Part shown: positions 27,652 to 33,851 of the stretch, piece by piece
Position numbering within the stretch: position 1 is the stretch's first letter
How the letters are laid out: the number at the start of each line of letters is the position of its first letter
Assembly: GCA_019120335.1 (NCBI GenBank)
Contig: DWVH01000014.1
Location: 1 to 33,851 of the forward strand
Direction: 5' to 3'
From: Candidatus Enterococcus stercoripullorum
GTDB taxonomy: Bacteria > Bacillota > Bacilli > Lactobacillales > Enterococcaceae
DNA length: 33,851 nt
The notes under the pieces: model-generated
Databases searched by the model: none
What the model saw: only the letters and a program-made list of their open reading frames with translations
What the model was told of the DNA's origin: nothing
Program-made: the position numbers and the translations under genes

Positions 27652-27838
27652 GAAGTTGGTTGACCCATTAGTCTCTAATAAAAAATGAGTATATAAATAA
27701 TCCGAACGTTCATCGTTGATTTTATGAGTAATCAAGTTGAACATTCGGATTTTCTTTGTCTTTTATTAATTATTTATTTCATTATAAGGATTTCTTATTT
27801 TATTATATTGCTAAAGTACTTTTGGGTCAGCCTCTTTT
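27652..27838. repeat. 187-bp terminal-inverted-repeat element, copy B (downstream of pgm)
   Basis: Nearly the same as copy A at 9146-9333. It runs from GGTTGACCCA (27658-27667) to TGGGTCAGCCTCTTTT (27823-27838), with the same central hairpin ATCCGAACGTTCA/TGAACATTCGGAT (27700-27712 and 27738-27750) followed by TTTTCTTT. It differs by a two-base shorter T-run and scattered substitutions. It starts 9 bases after the pgm stop and probably ends that transcript. The gap 27643-27961 holds this element and the hom upstream region, and no gene. Confidence 0.82.
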
Positions 27839-27867
27839 TAATACATTTTATAGCAAGTTGCCTCAAA

Positions 27868-27909
27868 ATAGACTATTGCTTTCCTTGTCAAATTTTGATA
27901 GACTATAAT
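27868..27909 (+). promoter_or_regulatory. hom promoter region with a direct repeat
   Basis: TATAAT (27904-27909) is a perfect -10, but TTGTCA (27885-27890) is only 13 bp upstream, too close for a standard -35. ATAGACTAT occurs twice, at 27868-27876 and 27898-27906, 30 bp apart (about three helical turns), the second overlapping the -10. This could be a regulator site. Confidence 0.4.
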
Positions 27910-27961
27910 AAAAAATTATGAGAAATACATGAATAAATTCTAATTCAAGTAAGGAGCAATT

Positions 27962-29215
27962 ATGGATAAGACGTTAAATGTTGGCTTACTAGGCTTAGGC
28001 GTCGTGGGTGGCGGTGTAGTTGAAGTACTAGCTAGGCAACAAGAAAAAATACAAAAGGAAACTGGTGTCAAGATTCAGATTACCAAATGTTTAGTCCGCG
28101 TGGGTGAAGATAAATCACAAATAGCCCCAAAATATGGTTTTCAATTAGTGACTGACATTAATGAAATTATAAACGATTCAACGATTGATGTCGTAGTGGA
28201 ATTGATTGGTAAGGTTCATCCAGCCAAAGAATTTATTACGCAAGCACTTAATAGTAAAAAACATGTTGTAACTGCAAATAAAGACCTAATTGCTCAACAT
28301 GGTGTGGAATTGAATGAATTTGCTGCAGCGAATCAAGTCTCTTTATTCTATGAAGCAAGCGTGGCAGGCGGTATTCCTATTTTGCGTACAATAACGAGCA
28401 ACTATTTAGCTGATGATATTACAAATGTGCTAGGAATCGTGAATGGTACGACCAATTATATGTTGACAAAAATGCTTGAAGAAGGTCTAAGTTATGATGA
28501 GGCATTAAGTAAGGCACAAGCATTAGGATTTGCAGAATCAGACCCTACGAATGATGTTGATGGTATTGATGCTGCTTATAAGATGGTGATTCTTTCACAA
28601 TTTGCCTATGGTATGGATGTAAGTATGGACGATTTAACTATTGAAGGAATTCGCCAAGTGACTCCTAATGATGTATCTTTTGCACAAAAAGCTGGTTATG
28701 AAATTAAATTAATCGGTCGTAGTAAAAATGTAAATGGCGCTATTGAAGTAAGTGTCGGACCATGTTTTGTAGCAAATGCGCATCCCTTAGCATCGATAAA
28801 AAATGAATTTAATGGTGTCTATATTGAAAGTACGGGTATTCATCGTTCAATGTTTTATGGACCGGGGGCGGGTGCTTTACCAACAGCGACAAGTGTAGTT
28901 TCTGATTTGGTAGCTATTGCCAATAATTGTCAAAAAAATTTACCGGCACCATTGTTTAATAATTATCACCGAAAAACACAATTATTGGATGATACACATA
29001 GCATTGATTGTTACTATATGGATATCCAGACGACTCATTTAGGGAAAGTTAAGGAAAAACTATCTGGATACACGATTTGTAACCAGCATACGACAACTGA
29101 TGAGTATCAAGTAATTCTTGAAAAAATTGCTAAAGATCAATTAATAGAATTAGTAAATCAATTGACTGAAGATGCTAAAATGATACGTGTGATGAAAGTA
29201 ATTGAAAATAATTAA
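27962..29215 (+). CDS. hom: Homoserine dehydrogenase
   Basis: 417 residues. It reduces aspartate semialdehyde to homoserine, the branch point to threonine and methionine. The N-terminal Rossmann motif GLLGLGVVGGGVVEVL is followed by the catalytic-domain segments ASVAGGIPI, GIVNGTTNYMLT and AESDPTNDVDGIDAAYK. The C-terminal 70 residues are the expected length for a regulatory (ACT-like) domain. ATG 27962 has AAGGAGCAATT just upstream. It is the first gene of hom-thrC-thrB, with a 21-nt gap to thrC. Feedback control by threonine is likely from the family but not shown by the sequence. Confidence 0.97.
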   Translation: MDKTLNVGLLGLGVVGGGVVEVLARQQEKIQKETGVKIQITKCLVRVGEDKSQIAPKYGFQLVTDINEIINDSTIDVVVELIGKVHPAKEFITQALNSKKHVVTANKDLIAQHGVELNEFAAANQVSLFYEASVAGGIPILRTITSNYLADDITNVLGIVNGTTNYMLTKMLEEGLSYDEALSKAQALGFAESDPTNDVDGIDAAYKMVILSQFAYGMDVSMDDLTIEGIRQVTPNDVSFAQKAGYEIKLIGRSKNVNGAIEVSVGPCFVANAHPLASIKNEFNGVYIESTGIHRSMFYGPGAGALPTATSVVSDLVAIANNCQKNLPAPLFNNYHRKTQLLDDTHSIDCYYMDIQTTHLGKVKEKLSGYTICNQHTTTDEYQVILEKIAKDQLIELVNQLTEDAKMIRVMKVIENN

Positions 29216-29236
29216 CCCTTGAGGAGGAAAATAAGA

Positions 29237-30301
29237 ATGAACCGCTATGAAGGATTACTAAAACGATATAAGGAATATTTACCAATCACTGACAAAACGC
29301 CAATGATTTCTTTATGTGAAGGGAACACACCATTAATTCCCCTTCAAAATTTATCTAAAGAATTAGGAATTACACTATATGGAAAATATGAAGGCCTAAA
29401 TCCAACTGGTTCTTTTAAAGACCGTGGTATGGTAATGGCAGTTGCAAAAGCTGTTGAAGAAGGAGCTAAAGCGATTGTTTGTGCTTCAACTGGTAATACG
29501 AGTGCTGCAGCGGCTGCATATGGTACACGTGCAGGTATCAAAGTGTATGTGGTGATTCCTGATGGTAAGATTGCGATGGGAAAACTTGCTCAAGCTATTG
29601 CATATGGTGCAGATATCATTTCCATTCCAGGTAACTTTGACGAAGCATTGAAGGCTGTTCGTGATATTGCTAAAACTGAAAAAGTGGCTTTAGTCAACTC
29701 AGTCAATCCATATCGCTTGGAAGGTCAAAAAACAGCGGCTTTTGAAATTTGTGAGCAGTTAGGTTTTGCACCAGATGTCTTAGCTATTCCAGTGGGAAAT
29801 GCAGGAAATATTTCTGCATATTGGAAAGGATTTAAAGAATGGCATGAAGTTAAAGGCACTTCACTACCAAGAATGCATGGCTTTGAAGCACAAGGAGCAG
29901 CAGCGATTGTTCGAGATCAAGTGATTGAAAACCCTGAAACAATTGCAACTGCGATTCGAATTGGAAATCCAGCAAGTTGGCATCTTGCTACAGCGGCACG
30001 TGATGAATCGAATGGCTATATTGATGAAGTCACTGATGAAGAAATTCTAAATGCGTATAGAAAAGTTGCTGCGATGGATGGCGTATTTGTAGAACCAGGG
30101 TCAGCAGCATCATTAGCTGGTGTGATTAAACATGTAAAAGCAGGTAAAATTAAACCTGGTGAAACTGTAGTAACTGTCTTTACTGGAAATGGATTAAAAG
30201 ACCCAGATACAGCTATCCACGAAGTACGTGCTGATATTCATAAGATGGCTGATTTAGAGCAAATGCGTCTTCATATGCGTGCCGGGGTGGAAAAACTATG
30301 A
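29237..30301 (+). CDS. thrC: Threonine synthase
   Basis: 354 residues, the short Bacillus-type ThrC. A PLP enzyme converting O-phosphohomoserine to threonine. The PLP lysine is Lys61 in [10 protein letters not shown], and the phosphate-binding [14 protein letters not shown] and the NGLKDPD segment near the C-terminus are typical. ATG 29237 is preferred over TTG 29219 because AGGAGG (29222-29227) is 9 nt upstream of the ATG. Its stop overlaps the thrB start by 4 nt (ATGA), so the two are coupled. Confidence 0.97.
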   Translation: MNRYEGLLKRYKEYLPITDKTPMISLCEGNTPLIPLQNLSKELGITLYGKYEGLNPTGSFKDRGMVMAVAKAVEEGAKAIVCASTGNTSAAAAAYGTRAGIKVYVVIPDGKIAMGKLAQAIAYGADIISIPGNFDEALKAVRDIAKTEKVALVNSVNPYRLEGQKTAAFEICEQLGFAPDVLAIPVGNAGNISAYWKGFKEWHEVKGTSLPRMHGFEAQGAAAIVRDQVIENPETIATAIRIGNPASWHLATAARDESNGYIDEVTDEEILNAYRKVAAMDGVFVEPGSAASLAGVIKHVKAGKIKPGETVVTVFTGNGLKDPDTAIHEVRADIHKMADLEQMRLHMRAGVEKL

Positions 30302-31167
30302 AAATTCAGGTACCAGCAACTTCAGCAAACCTAGGGCCAGGTTTTGACTCTTGCGGGATTGCACTTGCTAAATATTTAGTCATTGAAGTGATAAAACCTC
30401 AAGATAAGTGGGAAATTGTCCATTATTTAGGTCCTGAAATTCCAAGTGATGAAAGTAATTTATTGATTCAAACAGCCTTAAGTATTGCACCTTACCTCGT
30501 TCCTCATAAGTTGAAGATGATATCTGATATTCCTCTAACCCGTGGCTTAGGTAGCAGTTCTTCGGTCATTGTCGCAGGAATTGAATTGGCTAATCGTCTA
30601 GCAAATTTAAACTTATCTGAAGAAGAAAAATTAAATATTGCAACCAAAATAGAAGGACACCCGGATAATGTGGCTCCGGCTATTTATGGTGATTTTGTGG
30701 TTGCTTGTTACGATGAGCAAAAAGAACAAGTTTTGTCAGTCAAACATTATTTTCCGGAATGTGATATTATTGCCTACATTCCAGAAAGCGAGTTAGCTAC
30801 TAAACAATCGCGCAGTGTTTTACCTGAAACTTTTTCATTTAAAAACGCAGTAAAGGCAAGTGCTATTAGCAATGTGATGATTGGTGCGATTATTAATGGT
30901 AATCTTGATTTAGCTGGAGAATTGATGGAACGTGATTTATTCCATGAACATTATCGGGAAAAATTAGTGCCACATCTATCAATAATTCGTCAAATTTGTA
31001 TGGAAGAAAATGCATATGGCTGTTTCTTGAGTGGTGCAGGACCTACAGTATTAGTTCTGACACCACATGAAAATAGTAGTCGTATTATGACACATCTACA
31101 ATCAATGGACACCCATGCGCAAGTGGAATTATTATCTATTGATCGTGAAGGCGTTCAAGTGTACTAA
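30298..31167 (+). CDS. thrB: Homoserine kinase
   Basis: 289 residues, GHMP family. It phosphorylates homoserine for ThrC. The N-terminal [19 protein letters not shown] and the ATP-binding loop [20 protein letters not shown] (about residues 80-99) are diagnostic, with [14 protein letters not shown] as the third GHMP motif. ATG 30298 lies inside the end of thrC. It is the last gene of the operon; a strong terminator follows 5 nt after the stop. Confidence 0.96.
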   Translation: MKIQVPATSANLGPGFDSCGIALAKYLVIEVIKPQDKWEIVHYLGPEIPSDESNLLIQTALSIAPYLVPHKLKMISDIPLTRGLGSSSSVIVAGIELANRLANLNLSEEEKLNIATKIEGHPDNVAPAIYGDFVVACYDEQKEQVLSVKHYFPECDIIAYIPESELATKQSRSVLPETFSFKNAVKASAISNVMIGAIINGNLDLAGELMERDLFHEHYREKLVPHLSIIRQICMEENAYGCFLSGAGPTVLVLTPHENSSRIMTHLQSMDTHAQVELLSIDREGVQVY

Positions 31168-31172
31168 TCTTG

Positions 31173-31204
31173 ACGGACTAATCAATTTGGTTAGTCCGTT
31201 TTTT
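31173..31204 (+). terminator. hom-thrC-thrB terminator
   Basis: ACGGACTAA (31173-31181) and TTAGTCCGT (31191-31199) form a 9-bp stem with a 9-nt loop, followed by Ts to 31204. The metA ribosome-binding site AAGGGGG begins right after (31205), so metA is reached only by read-through or by a promoter inside thrB; I see no separate promoter in the 50-bp gap. Confidence 0.92.
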
Positions 31205-31217
31205 AAGGGGGAACAAA

Positions 31218-32147
31218 ATGCCAATTAAGTTAACTAAAGGATTTCCAGCAGAGCAATTGGCCAAAGAGGATATCTTTGCAATAGAGTATCAAAGAGCAAC
31301 TCATCAAGACATTCGGCCGCTAAAACTATTATTATTAAATTTAATGCCGAATAAAATAAAAACAGAATTACAATTTTTACGATTAATCAGTCAAAGTCCA
31401 TTGCAAATTGATTTAGACTTTTTAAAGATGGCTACCCATGAGTCGAAAAATGTGAGTCCTAACCACTTAGATAAGTATTATTTGTCATTTCCAGAAATTG
31501 AAGATTCTTGTTATGATGGGATGATTATCACCGGTGCGCCAGTTGAAAAAATGCCTTTTGAAGAGGTAGACTATTGGAATGAATTGACTCAAATCATGGA
31601 ATGGAGTAAAGATCATGTGACTTCTGTTATACATATATGTTGGGGTGCACAGGCGGGACTATATTATCATTATGGTGTGGATAAAACTTTATATGACAAA
31701 AAGCTTTTTGGAATTTATCCCCAAGAATTATTGTTAAATCATCGCTTATTTCGTGGTTTTGATGATATTTTTTATGGCCCACAATCACGTTATACCGGAA
31801 TTAATGAAGCACAAATTGATGAAAATAAACTTCGTATAGTGGCGGCAGATGAAGAAATCGGGGCGACCATTTTGATTTCACAAGATGACCATGATATCTT
31901 TTTATTGGGCCATTTTGAGTATGACACTGAATCATTAAAAGAAGAATATTTGCGTGATCAAGAAAAAGGATTAGATACGGCACTGCCAGTGAACTATTTT
32001 AAAAATGATCAAGTTGAGAATCGCATCTATAATTGTTGGCGAGGGAATGCATATTTACTTTACCATAATTGGATGAATGATGTTTATCAAATGACACCTT
32101 TTGAACTTTCGGAGATACCGAATGTATTAGCACAGAGAATAAAATAA
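31218..32147 (+). CDS. metA: Homoserine O-acyltransferase (probably O-acetyltransferase)
   Basis: 309 residues, the MetA family. It acylates homoserine, the first committed step of methionine synthesis. The catalytic Cys141 lies in HICWGAQAGL, with the family LLNLMPNKIKTE near residue 39 and GHFEYDTESL, which carries the His and Glu of the active site. The substrate-specificity position after GAPV is Glu110. Published work on Bacillus cereus MetA (Glu111) versus the Escherichia coli enzyme (Gly111) ties Glu to acetyl-CoA use, so I predict O-acetylhomoserine as product. ATG 31218 has AAGGGGG (31205-31211) 6 nt upstream. It follows hom-thrCB, which supplies homoserine. No SAM riboswitch or T-box is visible in the 50-bp gap. 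Confidence 0.94.
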   Translation: MPIKLTKGFPAEQLAKEDIFAIEYQRATHQDIRPLKLLLLNLMPNKIKTELQFLRLISQSPLQIDLDFLKMATHESKNVSPNHLDKYYLSFPEIEDSCYDGMIITGAPVEKMPFEEVDYWNELTQIMEWSKDHVTSVIHICWGAQAGLYYHYGVDKTLYDKKLFGIYPQELLLNHRLFRGFDDIFYGPQSRYTGINEAQIDENKLRIVAADEEIGATILISQDDHDIFLLGHFEYDTESLKEEYLRDQEKGLDTALPVNYFKNDQVENRIYNCWRGNAYLLYHNWMNDVYQMTPFELSEIPNVLAQRIK

Positions 32148-32154
32148 CAAAAAC

Positions 32155-32187
32155 GAGCCTCAAACTTTCAAATGGTTTGAGGCTTTA
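32155..32187. terminator. Bidirectional terminator between metA and the PPDK regulator gene
   Basis: GCCTCAAAC (32157-32165) and GTTTGAGGC (32175-32183) form a perfect 9-bp stem with a 9-nt loop, then TTTATT; the opposite side has an AAAAC run. Confidence 0.85.
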
Positions 32188-32192
32188 TTAGG

Positions 32193-33059
32193 TTACATAT
32201 ATTGATTACCTTGAGAATCACTATCTGTAATAAAGTAGCTATGGTCTTCAAGATTGAGTTCATTTAATATCATTGACGCAGTTTCTTCAATAGATAAAGT
32301 AGCGACATTGATGACGATACAACCTAATTTTTCATAAAGTTTATTAGCAAATTCTAATTCTTCTTTGATTTTGTCGATATCTGAATAAGCCGTGTCAGGA
32401 TCAAGTCCATATGCACGCATTCTTTCTTTACGAATTCCATTTAATACAGCCGGATCATTTGTTAGTCCAACAATTTTCTTTGGATCGACTTGCCATAACT
32501 GTTCTGGAATTTGTGCTTGCGGAACAAGTGGTAGGTTCGCAACTTTCAAGTTTTTATTTGCTAAGAAAAGTGAAAGTGGGGTTTTTGAGGTTCTTGATAC
32601 CCCTAGTAAAACGATATCTGCTTTTAAGAAACCTTTTGGATCTTTCCCATCATCATATTTAACAGCAAATTCCATTGCTTTAATACGTTTAAAGTAATTT
32701 TTATTTAAATGGTGAAGGGCACCAGGTTCTCCAGTAGGTTTGACGCCTGTCCGTTTAGACACTTCTTCAACTGGTGGTGTCAGTACATTCATGCTGTATA
32801 GCTGGTTCTCTTCACAAAAATCCTGCGTCAATTGTACTAAATCCGGATTAATGATGGTATAGATAACCATAGCATTTAGTGACTTAGCATCATTTAAGGC
32901 TAAATTTAAAGCCTCTTGATTTTGGATGAAAGTACGACGAATTAATTCAAAATCAACAGTTGGGTATTGTGCCATAGTTGCTTGTGCTAATTTTGAAGCG
33001 GTTTCCCCGGCTGAATCAGAAATGACGAAGATGGTAATATTTTTATTATTTTCACTCAT
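32193..33059 (-). CDS. Pyruvate, phosphate dikinase regulatory protein (kinase/phosphorylase, DUF299)
   Basis: 288 residues. The PDRP family phosphorylates and dephosphorylates pyruvate phosphate dikinase or PEP synthase. The N-terminal FVISDSAGETASKLAQA and the P-loop-like GVSRTSKTPLSLFLA (about 153-167) are diagnostic, as is the late segment GLTNDPAVLNGIRKERM. ATG 33059 has GAGG about 8 nt upstream. A minus-strand TGA-TATAAT (33097-33092) is a likely extended -10. No dikinase or synthase gene is in the window, so its target is not established. In Bacillus the homologue YqfL lies in the same genome area as zur (yqfV), as here. Confidence 0.93.
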   Translation of the reverse strand: MSENNKNITIFVISDSAGETASKLAQATMAQYPTVDFELIRRTFIQNQEALNLALNDAKSLNAMVIYTIINPDLVQLTQDFCEENQLYSMNVLTPPVEEVSKRTGVKPTGEPGALHHLNKNYFKRIKAMEFAVKYDDGKDPKGFLKADIVLLGVSRTSKTPLSLFLANKNLKVANLPLVPQAQIPEQLWQVDPKKIVGLTNDPAVLNGIRKERMRAYGLDPDTAYSDIDKIKEELEFANKLYEKLGCIVINVATLSIEETASMILNELNLEDHSYFITDSDSQGNQYM

Positions 33060-33156
33060 ATGTTAACCTCTTTTCACATATTTTTTTCTAAATTATATCA
33101 TATTTTTTAGTCTGAAAGTCAGTATTTTGTAAGAAACCATTCATAATATTTATTCA

Positions 33157-33185
33157 TCGAAATGCCAGAAAGAGTATGGTATAAT
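33157..33185 (+). promoter_or_regulatory. zur: Promoter of the Fur-family regulator gene
   Basis: TATAAT (33180-33185) is preceded by TGG (extended -10), with a weak -35 TCGAAA (33157-33162) 17 bp upstream. Confidence 0.6.
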
Positions 33186-33213
33186 AAATTTATTAGAAAT
33201 TTGGAGGGTAAAA

Positions 33214-33672
33214 ATGCAAAATCAAGATGTCGTTCAAAAAGCCTTGGCAGTTACAAAGGAAAATGGCTTAAAATACACGAAAAAACGAGAATCATTAATT
33301 CGTTTTTTAGCAGATAAAAATCGCTATGTTTCTGCTCGCGAAGTTCATGAATATATGAATGAATTATTTCCAGGTTTGAGTTATGATACCGTTTATCGTA
33401 ATTTGCATGATTTTTCGGAATTGGGAATTTTTGAAGAAACTGATTTTAATGCTGAAATGAAGTTTAGATTACATTGTTCATTAATGGGTGCCGACCATCA
33501 CCATCATCATTTTATCTGTAAATATTGCGGTAAAACAAAAGAATTGAAAATGTGTCCGATGGATTTCTTTGAGGAACAACTTGCTGGCTGTAAAATTGAA
33601 GGCCATCGTTTTGAAATATACGGAATGTGCGAAGAATGTAGTAAAAACCAATCAATGCATACTGAAAATTAG
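33214..33672 (+). CDS. zur: Fur-family metal regulator, Zur-like
   Basis: 152 residues. The N-terminal winged helix (about 1-80) contains [22 protein letters not shown] and [19 protein letters not shown]. The metal domain has five consecutive His (95-99) and the two CxxC pairs Cys102/Cys105 and Cys139/Cys142 for structural zinc. The [13 protein letters not shown] and [13 protein letters not shown] segments match Bacillus Zur closely, so I prefer Zur (zinc uptake repressor) to Fur or PerR; Fur-family subclassing by eye is not conclusive. ATG 33214 has TTTGGAGGG upstream with good spacing. It is followed by a separate, strong rpsU promoter. Confidence 0.88.
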   Translation: MQNQDVVQKALAVTKENGLKYTKKRESLIRFLADKNRYVSAREVHEYMNELFPGLSYDTVYRNLHDFSELGIFEETDFNAEMKFRLHCSLMGADHHHHHFICKYCGKTKELKMCPMDFFEEQLAGCKIEGHRFEIYGMCEECSKNQSMHTEN

Positions 33673-33705
33673 TCGTAAAAAGTGATTGAATCTTTCTAAA
33701 TTCAC

Positions 33706-33734
33706 TTGACATCGGTTTGGAACTTAGCTATAAT
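33706..33734 (+). promoter_or_regulatory. rpsU: Consensus sigma-A promoter of rpsU
   Basis: TTGACA (33706-33711), a 17-bp spacer and TATAAT (33729-33734): a perfect consensus promoter and the strongest in the window. This fits a highly expressed ribosomal protein gene. Confidence 0.92.
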
Positions 33735-33759
33735 TCGAAAAGGACAATGTTTTTTTAAG

Positions 33760-33792
33760 AAAGTAAATTTCGATAACAAAAACGGTTACTTT
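33760..33792 (+). promoter_or_regulatory. Leader hairpin of rpsU
   Basis: AAAGTAA (33760-33766) and TTACTTT (33786-33792) can pair in the roughly 75-nt leader, leaving the GGAGGGAGGG ribosome-binding site free. TTTT follows the stem, so weak attenuation is possible. Confidence 0.4.
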
Positions 33793-33816
33793 TTAAGCTC
33801 GGAGGGAGGGATTTAC

Positions 33817-33851
33817 ATGTCAAAAACAGTGGTTCGCAAAAATGAATCTCT
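33817..33851 (+). CDS. rpsU: 30S ribosomal protein S21, N-terminal fragment (runs off the window)
   Basis: The only 11 complete codons read MSKTVVRKNES, with a partial twelfth, the exact beginning expected of Firmicutes S21. ATG 33817 has GGAGGGAGGG (33801-33810) 6 nt upstream. A consensus promoter precedes it. S21 binds the 30S platform and helps initiation. The identification rests on the short N-terminus, the strong promoter and the strong ribosome-binding site. Confidence 0.88.
   Translation, partial: MSKTVVRKNES

Noticed and set aside
27839-27961. T-box or SAM riboswitch before hom
   Set aside because: Only about 50 nt lie between the -10 box and the start, too little for either, and no conserved core is visible.

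Overview
This window looks like a chromosomal segment of a low-G+C lactic acid bacterium, most likely Enterococcaceae (Enterococcus sensu lato); I cannot name the species. The reasons are A/T-rich codon use, strong AGGAGG ribosome-binding sites, several TTG/GTG starts, and a gene order typical of the group: hprK-lgt-gpsA-galU, a divergent pepQ/ccpA pair, a class A PBP next to tyrS, and trxB and pgm nearby. Most of the window is conserved housekeeping DNA.

Layout. Bases 1-1788 are the 3' end of a large serine-rich-repeat surface adhesin with an LPQTG sorting signal; its start lies outside the window. Bases 2041-6817 form a six-gene operon: hprK, lgt, gpsA, galU, a DUF948 gene and a YtxH-like gene. 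It ends at a terminator shared with the convergent pepQ. pepQ and ccpA diverge from a spacer holding a good cre site over the ccpA -35 box. Then come a class A penicillin-binding protein (minus strand), tyrS, a DUF1269-like membrane protein, a broken auxin-efflux-carrier (AEC) permease gene, nfo and a yneF-like gene. Bases 16484-20753 hold a translationally coupled three-gene unit: two half-transporters of a heterodimeric ABC exporter and a GNAT acetyltransferase. An RpiR-family regulator is divergent from a 6-phospho-beta-glucosidase, with a cluster of inverted half-sites between them. A MATE exporter is divergent from trxB, and pgm follows. The last part holds hom-thrC-thrB and metA (aspartate-family amino acids), a PPDK regulatory protein, a Zur-like regulator and the first codons of rpsU.

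How the genes connect. HprK and CcpA are the sensor kinase and the transcription factor of Firmicutes carbon catabolite repression, and both are here. galU and pgm make and use glucose-1-phosphate and supply UDP-glucose for envelope polymers. lgt, the PBP and the adhesin are also envelope functions. hom feeds homoserine to thrB/thrC (threonine) and metA (methionine); the MetA sequence points to O-acetylation rather than O-succinylation.

Non-coding structure. The least-explained parts are (i) a 187-188 bp terminal-inverted-repeat element present twice, downstream of ccpA and of pgm, each copy with a central hairpin that can act as a terminator; (ii) a G+C-rich, about 110-nt imperfect palindrome with a second partial copy just downstream, between yneF and the ABC operon; and (iii) the 48-bp DNA periodicity of the adhesin repeat, twice the 8-residue protein period. 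I found no CRISPR array, tRNA, rRNA, transposase or phage gene, and no clear candidate for a wholly new multi-gene system.
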